This document shows positions 11,399 through 23,400 of a DNA stretch of 64,000 nucleotides, piece by piece. This DNA is from Drosophila pseudoobscura (Eukaryota > Arthropoda > Insecta > Diptera > Drosophilidae): assembly GCF_009870125.1 (NCBI RefSeq), contig NC_046681.1, forward strand, positions 21,403,001-21,467,000, read 5' to 3'. How positions within the stretch are numbered: position 1 is the stretch's first letter; every line of letters begins with the position of its first letter. The notes beneath the pieces are model-generated. The model was not told the DNA's origin, did not search any database, and worked only from the letters and a program-made list of their open reading frames with translations. Made by a program: the position numbers and the translations under genes.

Positions 11399-13616
11399 TT
11401 AGTCCCGCACCGTAGTCTGTTGGTAGTAGTGCGGGGCCAGTTCCGTGAGCCACTGTCGCTTGATCACAGTCAGATGGTTCATGAAGATTCTCGTTGTCTG
11501 CAGCAGCTCCCCGTACACCACGTACTGGGCTTGTGGTAGCGTATATAGCGTGGAATTGGGATGAACAGCCAGTTCAGTGCCGCTGCTGATCTGCCTGTAG
11601 ACACCAGAATGGTGAAGATAGGCCACCTGGGTGAAGAAGCCAGCAGTAATGCATTTGCAAAGCATTTCCACATCTCCTTTGCAGGAGAATATTGGTATTC
11701 CATACTTCTTACGCGCCATGGTTAAGAGCTGCTCCCGCAGCTCGTGGGCGCGCTTAAGATTTCTATAAATGAGGTAGTACTGGCCGCAGAACTCCTTGGT
11801 CATGCCCTCCTCCACGAATGCGGTGTAGACATTGAGGAGCGTGATGAAATCCCCCTCTGCCACCTGGAAATGCCGATGCGCGATGCGTCCGCCCTGCTGT
11901 GCGACCGCAGATACGGGCCGTGAGAACACCGACTGCACTTGCAGCATGGCTATAATGGTGATGATCTCCTCGGAGCAGCCCATTTGGCCAGAGATGTGCA
12001 GCATCTTCGAGAGCATGGCATTGAAGGGCAACTCGGCTAGCAGATATCCTACTGGTTTGGTCAGCTGTCCCTCCTCATCGATGGCATCCAGAGCGTAGAG
12101 TGTCTCCAGGGCCGAAAGAAGATTTTGCGCTGGTGGAGGCGAAGGAAAGTCGAAGCGCAGAATATTTCCAATACCCAAGGCCTTGAGCTGAAGAACAGCG
12201 CCGCTCATTTCGCTTCGTCGCATCTCTGGCGGCTGTCGCGGCGCCAGTGCATCGTAGTCCTGCTTCGTATACAGACGGTACACCTTACCGGGACGCATGC
12301 GGCCTGCTCGGCCAGCTCGCTGCACAGCAGACGCCTTGCTGACTGGGACAACGACGAGGCTGTCGCTGCAGGTGGCCGGATTGTACCATTTCACTTTGAC
12401 GTAACCGCAGTCGATGACGTAGACAATGCCTGGGATGGTAATGGAAGTCTCCGCTATATTTGTGGCCAGCACCACTTTCCGCACTCCCTTGGGCGGGGTG
12501 AAGAAGACGGCCAACTGATCGTTGCTCGTCATGCTGCCATACATGGGAAGAACTTTTAGATTCTCCTGTTCCGAGGAGGCTACATATTCGCGCAGTAGAT
12601 CCAGGGCTTCCAACACCTCCTCCTGGCCAGTGAGAAAGGCCAGTATATCTCCTGGTGGCTCCTTCTGATGCAGTTTCCACACCGTCTCCACCGTCTCTTT
12701 TACGTAGTCGGCACAGGGCTCGTTCAGGTAAAAGTTGCTCACCGCATGCATGCGTCCCTCGATGCTCAGCTTGACACTGACCTCGCTGCCCCCAGAGACC
12801 GGCCAGCTGAAGAACTCGCTGAAGAAGCCCCCATCAATGGTGGCCGAGGAGATGATGAGCTTAAGGCTGCTACGTTTGCGTAGGATCTTCTTCAGCAGTC
12901 CTAGAACCATATCCGTGAGCATATTCCGTTCGTGGGCCTCGTCTACAATGATGACGCCATACTGGGTGAGTAAAGGATCGGCCAGGAGCTCGCGAAGCAG
13001 TATTCCCTCTGTCATGAATTTAATTTTAGTCTCCACCGTCATCCGCTCCAGGAAACGCACAACATAGCCCACTGTGTCGCCTACCAGTTCTCCGCGTTCC
13101 TCTGCCACTCTATTGGCCAGAGTTACCTGCAGAAATCAGCATTATTATTAGCTTTACGGATTACGAATTTCGGCTTACTGTTGAAACGCGCCTGGGCTCT
13201 GTGACGCCGATGAGACCCTTGGAATGCCAGCCCCATTCGTATAGGTACTGCGGTACCTGTGTGCTCTTGCCGCTGAAGGGGAAAATATGATCGTTAGGAT
13301 TTCTTGGGGCATACATATTTGCTTCTCACTCACCTTCCTGTTTCGCCCACCAGTATGACAACCTGATGCTTCTCCAGGCAGTAAAGAATTTGATCCCTGT
13401 ACTGTCGTATGGGCAGGCGTTCGCGCTAAAATTAAACAATTTTCTTGATTGCAACTGGCGGTGAAATTGTTTTGGGATCGGGCATACCTGTTCCACTAAG
13501 CCCAGATTATGATTGGCATTGAAAACAAAGGCGGAGGACTGCTGGTCGCCACCCCCGCTATCCGTAATGGTATCATCTGTGTCGGGTTTAAGGAATTTCG
13601 GCTTAAACGTAGCCAT
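11399..13616 (-). CDS. DHX35: DEAH-box RNA helicase, DHX35 family
   Basis: Exons on the minus strand are 13616-13488, 13425-13334, 13272-13179 and 13126-11399, giving about 680 aa against about 700 for vertebrate DHX35. Motif I GETGSGKST is at about 70-78, Ia TEPRRV at about 100, and II DEAH at 167-170. SAT (III), TNIAETS (V) and QRAGRAGR (VI) follow in order, then the helicase-associated (HA2) and OB-type C-terminal regions. The family unwinds RNA using ATP and has been found in spliceosomal C complexes. A nuclear role in mRNA processing is inferred from that. The D. melanogaster counterpart is probably CG3225. Walker A is split by the second intron. The start codon lies only about 40 bases from the promoter-proximal repeat at 13655, so the repeat edge probably forms the core promoter. 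Confidence 0.9.
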
Positions 13617-13654
13617 GCTTTGAAATGGTCTCGTGGATTTTCCGAAATTTGCGT

Positions 13655-14655
13655 TTGACTTATTGATAAAATATACCGTCCGGCCCTCAGAAATATACCG
13701 AAACATACCGTCTTATTTTTAAAATATACCGTAAATATACTGACGCATTCAAGTTCAATCTTGCGTATTCCTCGTTTTGTATCTTCCGTCGAATATTACT
13801 AGCTATATAGAACATTTAGCCATACATACATAATTTTATATGATTGATGAATCAATTTTCTATTTAAATGGTGTATTCTAAATACTTGCTTTTATTGCAT
13901 TTTGCGTAAAAAGAGATTTTTAGCGAAATAAGTCAAATAGCGAAAATAATCAAAACAAACGAAAAAGGAAATTGCTCAATTTTGATATTCCATTGAATAA
14001 TGCTGACTAACTATATCTCTCAGCAATGCCCACATAGTTTTATCCTATTGATGAATAAATGTTCTACAAGATTGGATAGTTTTTAATCCTTGCTTTTACT
14101 GTATTTATTGTAAAAAAAGGTTTAAACGAAAAAGTTCAACAAAAAAAGAGTCGCTGTATTGCGTTTAAGCCGTAGTATAGGCCTTTGTATACCCTATTTT
14201 GTTAATTTTATATGAAAGTATAAATATTGGTATGAAGATAAAACGTAACTAATAAAGACTTTTTCTCAAATTGACATTTTTTAGACATATTTATGTATAT
14301 GATGAGTGTTTTGTATATATATCTCGATCCTGGTACCTATTCTTAACCCTACAAGAAGACAATAAGCTTTAAAATATCGTTGAAATATTGAAAATAATAT
14401 TAAATAATATTGAATAATATTCAAAATTTTAATATTAAATAGTTTTTTGCGTGGGATGACAAACATATTCACAACTCTATAACATCCATTTCCACCAGGG
14501 TATGGGTGTATGGAATGGGACTCATTGTTGTCAATCGGGTAAAAGAGGTCCTTACCCGATTCAAGTTCGGTTATCGATACTATCGACTGGTTACGAGTGA
14601 TGCGCGCCAAATCTATCTTTTTTGAATGTAAGCGACAAGGATTTAAATGTTGTCA
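13655..14655 (+). repeat. Dispersed promoter-proximal repeat, copy A
   Basis: Begins with ACTTATTGATAAAATATACC and carries several copies of a CGGTATATTT-like motif (read on the minus strand) in its first 90 bases. A sub-unit follows, recognisable by TCTTCCGTCGAATATTACTA and CATAATTTTAT, and occurs twice (about 13780 and 13990). Distal landmarks shared with copy B are a CCTATTT(T/C)GTTAATTTTATATGAA block and GCGACAAGGATTTAAATG near the far end. It abuts the 5' end of the DHX35 gene, with the motif end nearest the gene. No coding capacity is seen. A further partial sub-unit lies at about 14672-14760. Confidence 0.7.
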
Positions 14656-14876
14656 ACCGGGCCATTACCGATTCAACAAATACGAATATTCCCTCAATTT
14701 TGATCTTCCGTCGAATATCAGCTATATGGAAGATTTAGCCATGCCCATATAATTAAATTAAATTTAATAATTTAAAAAAATTGTGTGAATCCCCCGATAT
14801 GTGCCGCCAAAGAGAGAGGAGAGGGAACCAAGGTAATCATACAGATAGAGAGAATATTTCCAGCCGAGAAAGGGAG

Positions 14877-14908
14877 TATAAAAAGCTTTTATCAGCCAAC
14901 CGTCAGCA
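14877..14908 (+). promoter_or_regulatory. TATA box and initiator before the duplicated LRR gene start
   Basis: TATAAAAA at 14877 is followed at the usual spacing (about 26 bases) by an initiator-like TCAGCA at 14903. This is the best core promoter in the region. The matching stretch is deleted in front of the second copy, which keeps only a DRE-like TATCGATA at 15482-15489 (also present at 14572-14579). Confidence 0.5.
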
Positions 14909-15270
14909 GCCGCCAGGAGATAAGCGACAGTGCAGCCCCACCCCAGAGAGAGTTAGGACGTCAACACAGTCAGTGAGGGGTGTACTCTATGGGAATTTAT
15001 TTATGTTAAACCGTTAATTGAAGTGTAATTACAAAGTACTTGTTTGCAAAAATGAATTATGTATTTGATACCGTATTAATTAATAGATAATAACATTAAA
15101 AAAAAGCTAATCATTCTTGTTTCTGTATGAATCAGACAGTGTGTGCGTAATCGGAGCAAAAGCTCTTCCAGTGATATCGAGACAAAAACAAATAAAAAGA
15201 ACCGATTAAAAACAAAACTATTTCTTTAGCTAAATAACACGCTGGTCTGTGATTAATTAAAAGCAAAGCA

Positions 15271-15510
15271 ATGTGCGTATTGGAATTGGCAGACTACAGC
15301 TTCTTTGAGATATTTAAGCATTTGAAACAGAACTGCGAGGGAAGTGCAGCTACACTCGACGAAATCAAGTATGACGGTCTCATTAGCTTTGCCGCTAGCT
15401 CCGAGCGGATTACCGATCTGCTCCGTGAATGGGATGCAAATCTATATGAAAGGCTAGAGATGTATGTGATTCAAGTTCGGTTATCGATACTATCGACTGG
15501 TTACGAGTGA
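15271..15510 (+). pseudogene. Truncated duplicate of the LRR gene first exon
   Basis: Encodes the same N-terminus as the gene at 15821 (LELADYSFFEIFKHLKQNC), apart from Cys for Ser at residue 2. At the duplication junction (15468) it runs into upstream DNA and stops after 79 codons. It has no downstream exons of its own before the second copy begins. If transcription starts at the TATA box at 14877, this frame lies in the leader of the second copy and would act as a long upstream open frame. Confidence 0.75.
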
Positions 15511-15820
15511 TCAACACAGTCAGTGAGGTGTGTACTCTATGGGAATTTATTTATATTAAACCGTTCATTGAAGTGTAATTACAAAGTACTTGTTTGCAAA
15601 AATGAATTATGTATTTGATACCGTATTAATGAATAGATAATAACATTAAAAAAAAGCTAATCGTTCTTGTTTCTGTATGAATCAGGCATTGTGTGCGTAA
15701 TCGGAGCAAAAGCTCTTCCAGTGATATCGAGACAAAAACAAATAAAAAGAACCGATTAAAAACAAAACTATTTCTTTAGCTAAATAACACGCTGGTCTGT
15801 GATTAATTAAAAGCAAAGCA

Positions 15821-18800
15821 ATGAGCGTATTGGAATTGGCAGACTACAGCTTCTTTGAGATATTTAAGCATTTGAAACAGAACTGCGAGGGCAGTGCAGC
15901 TACACTCGACGAAATCAAGTATGACGGTCTCATTAGCTTTGCCGCTAGCTCCGAGCGGATTACCGATCTGCTCCGTGAATGGGATGCAAATCTATATGAA
16001 AGGCTAGAGATGTATGTGACCTTCAACGCCTTCGTAGGTGGATGGATGGACATAGTCGACTTTGAACAGGTGTATACCCAGTTAAAGAATACCTCAGAAA
16101 AGGTTAAGGAATTCGCTGTGAGGTCCCTCAGCCGCGCCATCAGGGACACAGATTCGAACAAAGTCGTCTTACGCTACATTCCCCAATCATTCCATAGTGA
16201 GCACATGGAAACATTTCGAACCGTGATTGACCACCTTTAAAACAAGGTAAAACTGAAAGCGTTGGAAATAGATTTTCCAGGTGAGCATTATTCGTCTATG
16301 TCGAGGGATATATTTACATATGTATGTACATATGTATATATTGTACATATTTTCAGGCTATTCCTTGGAGGGTCTGGGAACAATTAAAAGCCTCATAAGC
16401 CTTCGTTTAAATGTTTGGATGGATATTGATGATTTGGTCGAAATCTGCCGCTTGAACAAAAACTTGCGCGAGCTGGCATATATGAATAATGAAACGGGAG
16501 GAAAAAGACTGGCTGTGATCGCCCCGCACTGCCAACAGTTGAGAGAACTGGAGTTTAAAATGAGACCCGACTGCGATGCAAGCGAATACAGGCCTTTGGC
16601 TAAGATTCCCAAACTGAAGCACTTAAAAATCGCAGGCGTGCACGAGAAGGGCACTCTTCATCCTTTGCTGAATGAATTGGCCTGCAAGAAGCTCAAAGTC
16701 TTGCGTAGTTTGTCCATAGACGATGCCCCAGTAGACGAAAAAGAGACGCAGGCCATTGCCCAGATTGAAACATTAACCAGCGTGCAGTGTGCATTTGAAA
16801 ATCCCCAGAGCATTGGGCAGTTGTCGCAACTGCCCAAACTCAACCAATTGGTAATACTGTCTAGACACGACTTTGGGTCGATATCCGAGCAAGTTCTGAG
16901 CATTCTAAAGAAGTCAAGCGAAGAAACGAATATTCAGCTATTTTATTCGAGAATATCTTGTACTGCGAATTACTCCGACTACGGTTTGCTTTCGACTCTG
17001 CCAGGCTTGTCTTCGCTTGATATTAACGGATCGTCCCAAACAGGTAAACTTAAGCCGTTTCTAAATGGATTGGCATTCGGGAAGGAACCTAATTTGACGC
17101 ACTTGTCTTTGGAAAGCATCACGGCAGAAGAAATCGCTATAGTGTCTGAAATAACATCCCTAAGGACATTAGAATGTGGATTTGACGAAACAGAAAATAC
17201 TGAGCTCCTAGCGAAAATATCCATGCTCGAAGAATTGATTATTTTATGTGTGCCATCTGGAGGGTCCCTCCAGCCCCTCCTGGCTGCTTTGGCTTCGAGG
17301 AAGTCGCAGACCCTCAAAAAGTTTTCCTTGAGAGGACGAATGATCGATCCCTTCGAGGCAAAGGAACTGGCGCGCCTAAGATCTTTGCAAATTTTGAAAT
17401 GTCGGTTCGCTGATTCTATGGCCATCCAGCTCCTGTCTCAACTAACCGAACTCAAGGAGTTGTTTCTGAAGGCGAAGGAAATGTTCGCCAAGATATCGCC
17501 TGGGATTCCACCAGTTGTAAATTCCTGCAAAAAGTTAGCCAAAATTTACATCGAAATTCATCCCCGCAACACTGAGTCCTGCCTTGTCGACATGAAGTCG
17601 TCTGAAATCCTCGTCGAAATGTTGGAGGCCTGTCAAGATGAAATTTATATACGGAGCCAGAAAAGCCGCATATCGTTCAAACGGGGGAAAAAAACATTAA
17701 ACGTAGATATGAAGTTCTTTATAGAAAACAACCTTGCGATACAACCTCTGGCCCGCCTTGAAGCCGTAAACCATATCGTAATAAAAGGACGCCGTAAAGC
17801 TGGCTCATTGAGAGAGTTCTTTGCCGCTCTGGCGATGAAAAAAAATCACGATTTGCAGAGTCTCTGCATAACCGACAGCTCGCTCGATTTCAGTGAGACT
17901 ACGGAGTTGGCCAATATTACTTCGTGGACGAGCTTCAGAGGCGTCCTCTCCAATAAACGAAGCTACCAGCATTTACTTAATTTAAGCGATTTCCAAATTC
18001 TAGAAAATGGCACCGCTGACAGGTTACATTTACTTAATTTAAGCGATTACCAAATTCTAGAAAATATCACCGCTGACAGGTTTGTAAATTAATCTGAATA
18101 CGATCGAATACTTATAAACTATTGTGCTCTCCCCTAGACACATAATATTCGATAAGAGCACTGGAACATTGGACTTTGTGAGAAAAGGCTCCAAACTTGA
18201 CTTTCCCAATGCCTTTGACCTACATTTCATAGCTAGCCTGCAGAATTTACGGCACGTGAGTATTCGTGGATCCTTCATATGGAGTAACATGCAGAATTTC
18301 TTCTACCAACTGGCCACTTGGCAAGGCGAGACTCTGGAGAAATTGAGAGTGGACCTTTCTTACGAAATAAGCAGTGCAGATCTGAGGGAATTGAGAAAAA
18401 TGAATTCTCTCCGAACCCTGTCATGCCGTATATCCTGGGTCAAGGACACAGAAATAGAACAGCTGGCTCAATTTCCCCAGCTAACAACGCTGATTGTGGG
18501 CTCCCATCAAACAGGCTCATTAAAGAACCTTCTTGAAAATCTGGCCGCCAAGGAGTGCCCCACCCTAAAATACCTGTCCGTAAAAGGCGACGGTCTCACC
18601 CCCCAAGAGGTGGCCGGAGTATCCGCTATAAGCTCTCTGAAGGGACTCGAGTGCGCGTTCTACACCACAGAAGGCCTCAATGTCTTAGCTAAGCGATCCA
18701 GCATCGAGGATCTGGTCATAACAGCAAGGAAATGTGACACCTCTCTGGTAGATCTGCTCAGTGCTTTTGCGAATTCTGGCGAATCAAAGCTCCATAATTT

Positions 18801-19586
18801 GGTTATCGAGGGTCCGACAGTCAATCAGGATCCGTTTACCGCATTTGATCTGGTTTCTCAAATTCCGAGACTGAAGTCCTTGACGCTCCCAGTGATAGAT
18901 ACCCAGGGGATTGAGGTATTGGCCGAGGCTTCGCACCTCGAAGAGTTGAGAATCACCTCTGGCCCCAAAAGGGGTTCTCTAGAAGATCTCTTTCGGGCAC
19001 TTTCCTTGAAGGCTACACCAAAATTAAAGAAGTTGGTTTTAGAGCACACTGTCATCGACGATGAAGAGGATTGGAAGCTCGTGCAGGTTGATTCAATCAT
19101 AAGTCTAGTGTGTGGCTTTAAGGACGAAGAGCGCCTCTTTCTCTTGGCTAAAATGACTAATCTCGAGAGTCTGGAAATCACTTCCGAACATTTATTTCCA
19201 AATATTTCTACGCAAATTCTTGAGATCTTCCGACAATGTCGAAAACTCAAGACTATCCATTTGGGCAGAACACTCTGCATAGTCAGACATGACTTCCTGA
19301 TAAGTTCACTAAACATACTGAAATCAGTGAGAGATCCTTCGACCCAAGGTCCTTTGGAGATGCAGATATCCCCTATCCCTTATCGCTCTATGCGACCACC
19401 TTATCAACTAGAAGACGAGGTAAGCCAAATATATAAACGTATTCAGCAGAGCATCCACAAAGTCTTAATTTGTGCTCTCGTACTATCTTTCAGATGGTTG
19501 GCATCGATGAAGCGTATTTAATTGTCACCATTGTATATGAGAATGTACAAGAGCTAGTAAGAGAGCGAGGAAGACATCCAAAATAA
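15821..19586 (+). CDS. F-box-like/leucine-rich repeat protein with one in-frame stop
   Basis: Exons read as 15821-16280, 16357-18079, 18138-19419 and 19494-19586, all in phase. The whole frame would be about 1185 codons. The first exon starts with an F-box-like helix set (LELADYSFFEIFKHL). The remainder is a series of irregular leucine-rich units (for example LEELIILCVPSGGSLQPLL and LEELRITSGPKRGSLEDLF), each around 75-100 residues. A TAA at 16238-16240 interrupts an otherwise continuous frame: the sequence after it still codes in frame, and the exon 1/exon 2 phase still fits. The gene is therefore either a recent pseudogene or polymorphic null, is read through, or makes only a 139-aa product. 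A 57-base in-frame tandem repeat ends exon 2. An AATAAA overlaps the stop codon. I know no close named relative. A role as a ubiquitin ligase adaptor is inference from the F-box/LRR layout. Confidence 0.65.
17971..18084 (+). repeat. 57-base tandem repeat across a splice donor
   Basis: Two adjacent copies of a 57-base unit (17971-18027 and 18028-18084), each encoding LLNLSD(F/Y)QILEN followed by a short tail. The repeat carries the ACCGCTGACAGGTT donor context, so exon 2 now ends with two possible donors 57 bases apart, and either keeps the frame. Confidence 0.8.
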
Positions 19587-19715
19587 ATATTTCTCACAAA
19601 GCGTGTGAAAAGCCGTCATAAACGCAATAAATCAACGGATGGAATAAAGCGCGTATACGCAGTGTTGTCCGTGCGATGCCATGAAATGCACACTCTAGGT
19701 TTATATTATTTAAAT

Positions 19716-19865
19716 TAAGTCAGTAAAGTAGAAAATAGATTCATTAATTGGATAAAATGATGTGTGCAGGGCTGAGAGAAGAGATCTAGATAGCTAGTAA
19801 TATTCCACGGAATATACAAGTCGAGGAATATAGAAGGACGAGACGGTATATTTCTGAGCGAAAAA
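19716..19865 (-). repeat. Dispersed promoter-type repeat, partial copy F
   Basis: Reverse orientation. It shares the sub-unit around CTAGCTATCTAGA/TAGTAATATTCCACGG and ends at the right with GACGGTATATTT. The motif end faces right, but no gene start is recognisable within 4 kb on that side, so this is the one copy without an evident partner gene. Confidence 0.5.
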
Positions 19866-20302
19866 TCGGCGTGATGATGTGGGAAACAGATAGTAAAATA
19901 AAAGAAAAAAGAATAAACACATACCGATTGCAATAGCCTTGCAACTGTTGATGAATTTTCCACTTGGCGCTCTTAGGATCTACGACGTAAAACGACAAAA
20001 AGGAGAGCAAGGCCAGCAAGAAGGATGCGAGTGATGCTGCAGATGTCTCTGACAGTGGCAGTGGGGCAATCGAAGGGGCAACTTAATCGAATATAGCCCT
20101 AAGTTGAATCATGTTAAATAATATGTTATCTTAAGCTTAAACTTAGTATATCATTTTGTTGTAAGGATCGAAAACTCCACACACTAATCTACATACACAA
20201 AGAAGTCAGCATGTTAAGTTTTGTTGTCTTACTTGAAATTTCAAATTCAAACTCTAACCGTTCTTTTATACCCGTCCGCTGGGATGTCGCTGAGAAAAAA
20301 GA

Positions 20303-20485
20303 GGGTATGGACAACAGGCAACACGGCCAGAATATGAACGCGCTAAAGGTCAAACCCACCCCTTTGCCTAATATACCAAATCGGCTTTTTGTGTTCAGGC
20401 TATGATGTTCGTCAAAACACGGCAAGGTGAGGTTCGTACGAACCTTGCAATTTTCCATGGCTCTTTTTGCCTGTTGTCCATACCC
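20303..20485. repeat. Inverted-repeat element with central palindrome
   Basis: Perfect 19-base arms, GGGTATGGACAACAGGCAA at 20303-20321 and its reverse complement at 20467-20485, are separated by 145 bases. Weaker matching extends outwards for about 10 more bases. A perfect 16-base palindrome, AGGTTCGTACGAACCT, sits inside at 20430-20445. It could be a small non-autonomous DNA transposon or a conserved hairpin. No coding capacity is seen. Confidence 0.55.
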
Positions 20486-23400
20486 CTTTTTATAGCCCAT
20501 CCAAAATTACTCACCCGACTTATGTTTTCGTTGCATTTATGAGTATCTGCGTGACGTCAGCCGAACAGCTGTTCGGCCAGCCACCTCAACCACTCCATTA
20601 TTCTCATGCTGAGTGATATGCCACTCAAGCACATTCACAACGAAACGCCAACAAACATGTACGTTACATATTTTGAATATTTGAATGAGCAACACATATC
20701 TATATGTAGATGCCATTAGACGAGAATGACTAGTCCCCAAACTATTCCCATATATTATTCACGTCCATTTTGGCCCCATTTTGATATTCAGTGCGTTTTG
20801 CCGAGAAAAGATGTCCCCTAATGCAAATGAAAATAACTCTAATTGCCACGGCCACAGTCAAGGTCACGTCTATTCTTTTGTACATACAATATATCATATA
20901 TATACATATTTGACTGCCACGTGTGTGTGTGTGTGTGTCCCCAGAGTGGTGCAGCTGTCGCCGACAGAAGCGCCCTGCCCCTGCCCCTGCCCCTGTCAAT
21001 TGCTTTTGAATAAATATTGTATCTTGACCATCTCCCATCCAACAGTCAACACAACAGCCATAGTCATACCGAACAATTCCGCTGATGGCCCTTTGTAAAC
21101 CGAAACTTTTGTTGAATTTCTTCTTTTGTTTTTCTGATTTATGCAATATCTCCGTATATTATATGGTGCATACAGACTATACATAAGGGAAACTCAACAA
21201 ATTGGCCGCACATGCAAGCAACTCTGCATTGACCCTGACATTAAGTTGCCCCTGACGCCTCCCTCCCCCCCTCTGGAGTGGGTCGCAAACTTTAACGCAA
21301 ACACGTGCCAGACATGCACGTTTGACCAACCTCATCCGCATGCCGTCGTTGAAACAATGGAGCCGCCACAGTCCCCAAATCCCCATGCCCCATTCCAATG
21401 CGGCCTGTCTGCCCCAGACCCTGCCAGGCATCGAATGAGTAATCCGAACTAAAGCTAATTAAAGGCCAGCGGCGAACTTTATGCCAAGGCCGAGGCCCCA
21501 AGTCGCCAAAGTCGCTCTCCAGGCCGTTTGTCAACACCGCCATTCGTTTTGGTGCTCGAGGAAAGCCATCGAGAAAATCCATGCACTTGGGGAAAATGCG
21601 AATGCGAAAACAAAATTGATTCACAAACGATTCTAATAGCAGAATGATTCGGTGGTATTCAGACTATTGCTATTTAAAATGCATATACTCGTACTTGGCT
21701 AACTCCAGCGAGAAATGTGCGACGTTGTTTGGTTCAAGCTTCAGCCAATTTTCCCTCAGTGTATACAGTGAAAGCTTTGGCTGTGAAATCTTGGTGAACA
21801 GCTGGGTGCCCGGGGCAGACATCTTCATTTATGGAAAACATTTAAAAATCCAATTGAATGCACTTACTCTTTTATACAGCTACAGCTCTTCTTTTATACA
21901 GGATATCCTAAGAGCTTTGTATCCATATAGTATGGGTTTCCCGTAGAGGGATTTCACCGTATTTTGTCCTGACAGTATTGGCAATATATAAATTTTAATA
22001 AATGCACTGAAGGCCAAAGTTTTGCTGTCAAACAGTTGTCGGCACTTCACCAATTCCCTCGTCTAACCCCAGCCCTACGCAAATGCCACAGCCAGAACAG
22101 AATAGAGTTCGTACTCGCCCAGCCCATGAATCCACCTGACTAAATGTCATAGAAAAACCCGTCAGAATGATAGCTAACTGTTATTTTGTTTTACGAGCAA
22201 AGTTTCCTTGGAAATGCCGCGCAATTTGGGTATCTACTGGTAGGATATGGCTATGACTACGATTACAAGCCGTTTGTATGCCGTTATGCGTCCTCGACAC
22301 CAGGGCGGAGTGCGAAGAAGCGACGGAGCAGAAGGAGAAGGAAGTGGGACTGGCGTCATTGTCTTTGCGTGCCTTGAAGCTGCCTCGGATTTGCGTGATT
22401 CAACATGATGCATGGCGAGTATGGGCATGGGGTCCTATATAGTTTCGCAACTCGAATGCAACGCCCCGGGCGTGTTTTGGCGCGTCTTCATGTCTGCTTT
22501 AATTACTGGAACTGGAACTAGTTTCTGCACCACTTAGTGCCAATAAAAATGTCAATTGCAGACACACGAACCAGCAGTTCATCTCCGAACTCCCCTCCCC
22601 CCATGGAGAGTGGAACGGCGACCTTGAGCTGGGGTCCAGGTCCAGTCCGCAAAACGTTTTCTGGTCATTCAGGGAGGCATACGAGTATCAGTCCAAATTA
22701 TGGCGAATAAAATGGATTTTTTTCGGCATAGACATGGGATGTGGAAGTGGATGTGACTCTCCTCCGTCGTCCAATTCTCACAGCTGTGCGGCATAAACAA
22801 AACTCGGAGAGACAGCAAGAGAGAGAGAGAGTGCCGGCTTCAGTGACACGTGCTCTAAAATGTGTCGGCACAACGTGGCGTATACGTATTGCGCGGACGC
22901 CGTGGCCATTTTTCTTTTATCCAACAACTGTTTTACCGTTTATTCGGGTTTAGCTGCTATTCTTGCCGTTGTTGCTGCTGTGAATAAATGTGGCTGTGGC
23001 TGTAGCTGTCGTTGCCGCATAATGTGCTTAGAAAACGCATCCCAATCATGCGAAAATTGTGCCGCTGCTCCGGCTCCGGTGTACAGTTACGTTACGCCAG
23101 GCAACGGCACCAGCAACGTGCAAAACAAAAGGCAAAAACTCCCTTCGTCTCGTCACTCACATTTAAGGACACGCTCCAGAGAGAGTGAGAGCGCATTGCA
23201 CACGCACACAATTGCAGGGCGCTCAGCCTCAGCTACGGTCCGGTTCCGAAGTGGGAGGTAAACACAAGGAGGACGAGCAAAAACAAAGAGCAGGCACACT
23301 GAGAGAATTTCCAGGTGGTGAAGGTGTATGCGAACAACATTTCACAGCTGTACACTAGAAGGATTATTGAGCACGTAAAAATACCTGTTTTTCGGAGAAG

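Larger units (their letters stand above)
14558..16019 (+). repeat. Recent tandem duplication covering the promoter and start of the LRR gene
   Basis: Bases 14961-15469 recur at 15511-16019 with an exact 550-base offset and no gap, at about 98% identity by eye. Immediately before the second copy, 15468-15511 repeats 14558-14601 exactly (44 bases). The simplest history is tandem duplication of about 910 bases (14558-15467) followed by loss of 359 bases (the equivalent of 14602-14960) from the second copy. The junctions show 1-2 bases of microhomology. Few substitutions separate the copies, so the event is recent. Confidence 0.85.

Noticed and set aside
14281-14610. 109-codon minus-strand frame
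   Set aside because: It lies wholly in dispersed repeat copy A and is not open in copies B or C.
21644-21946. 100-codon plus-strand frame
   Set aside because: Low-complexity Ser/Tyr composition, no promoter or homologue, and stop-free length is within chance for this base composition.
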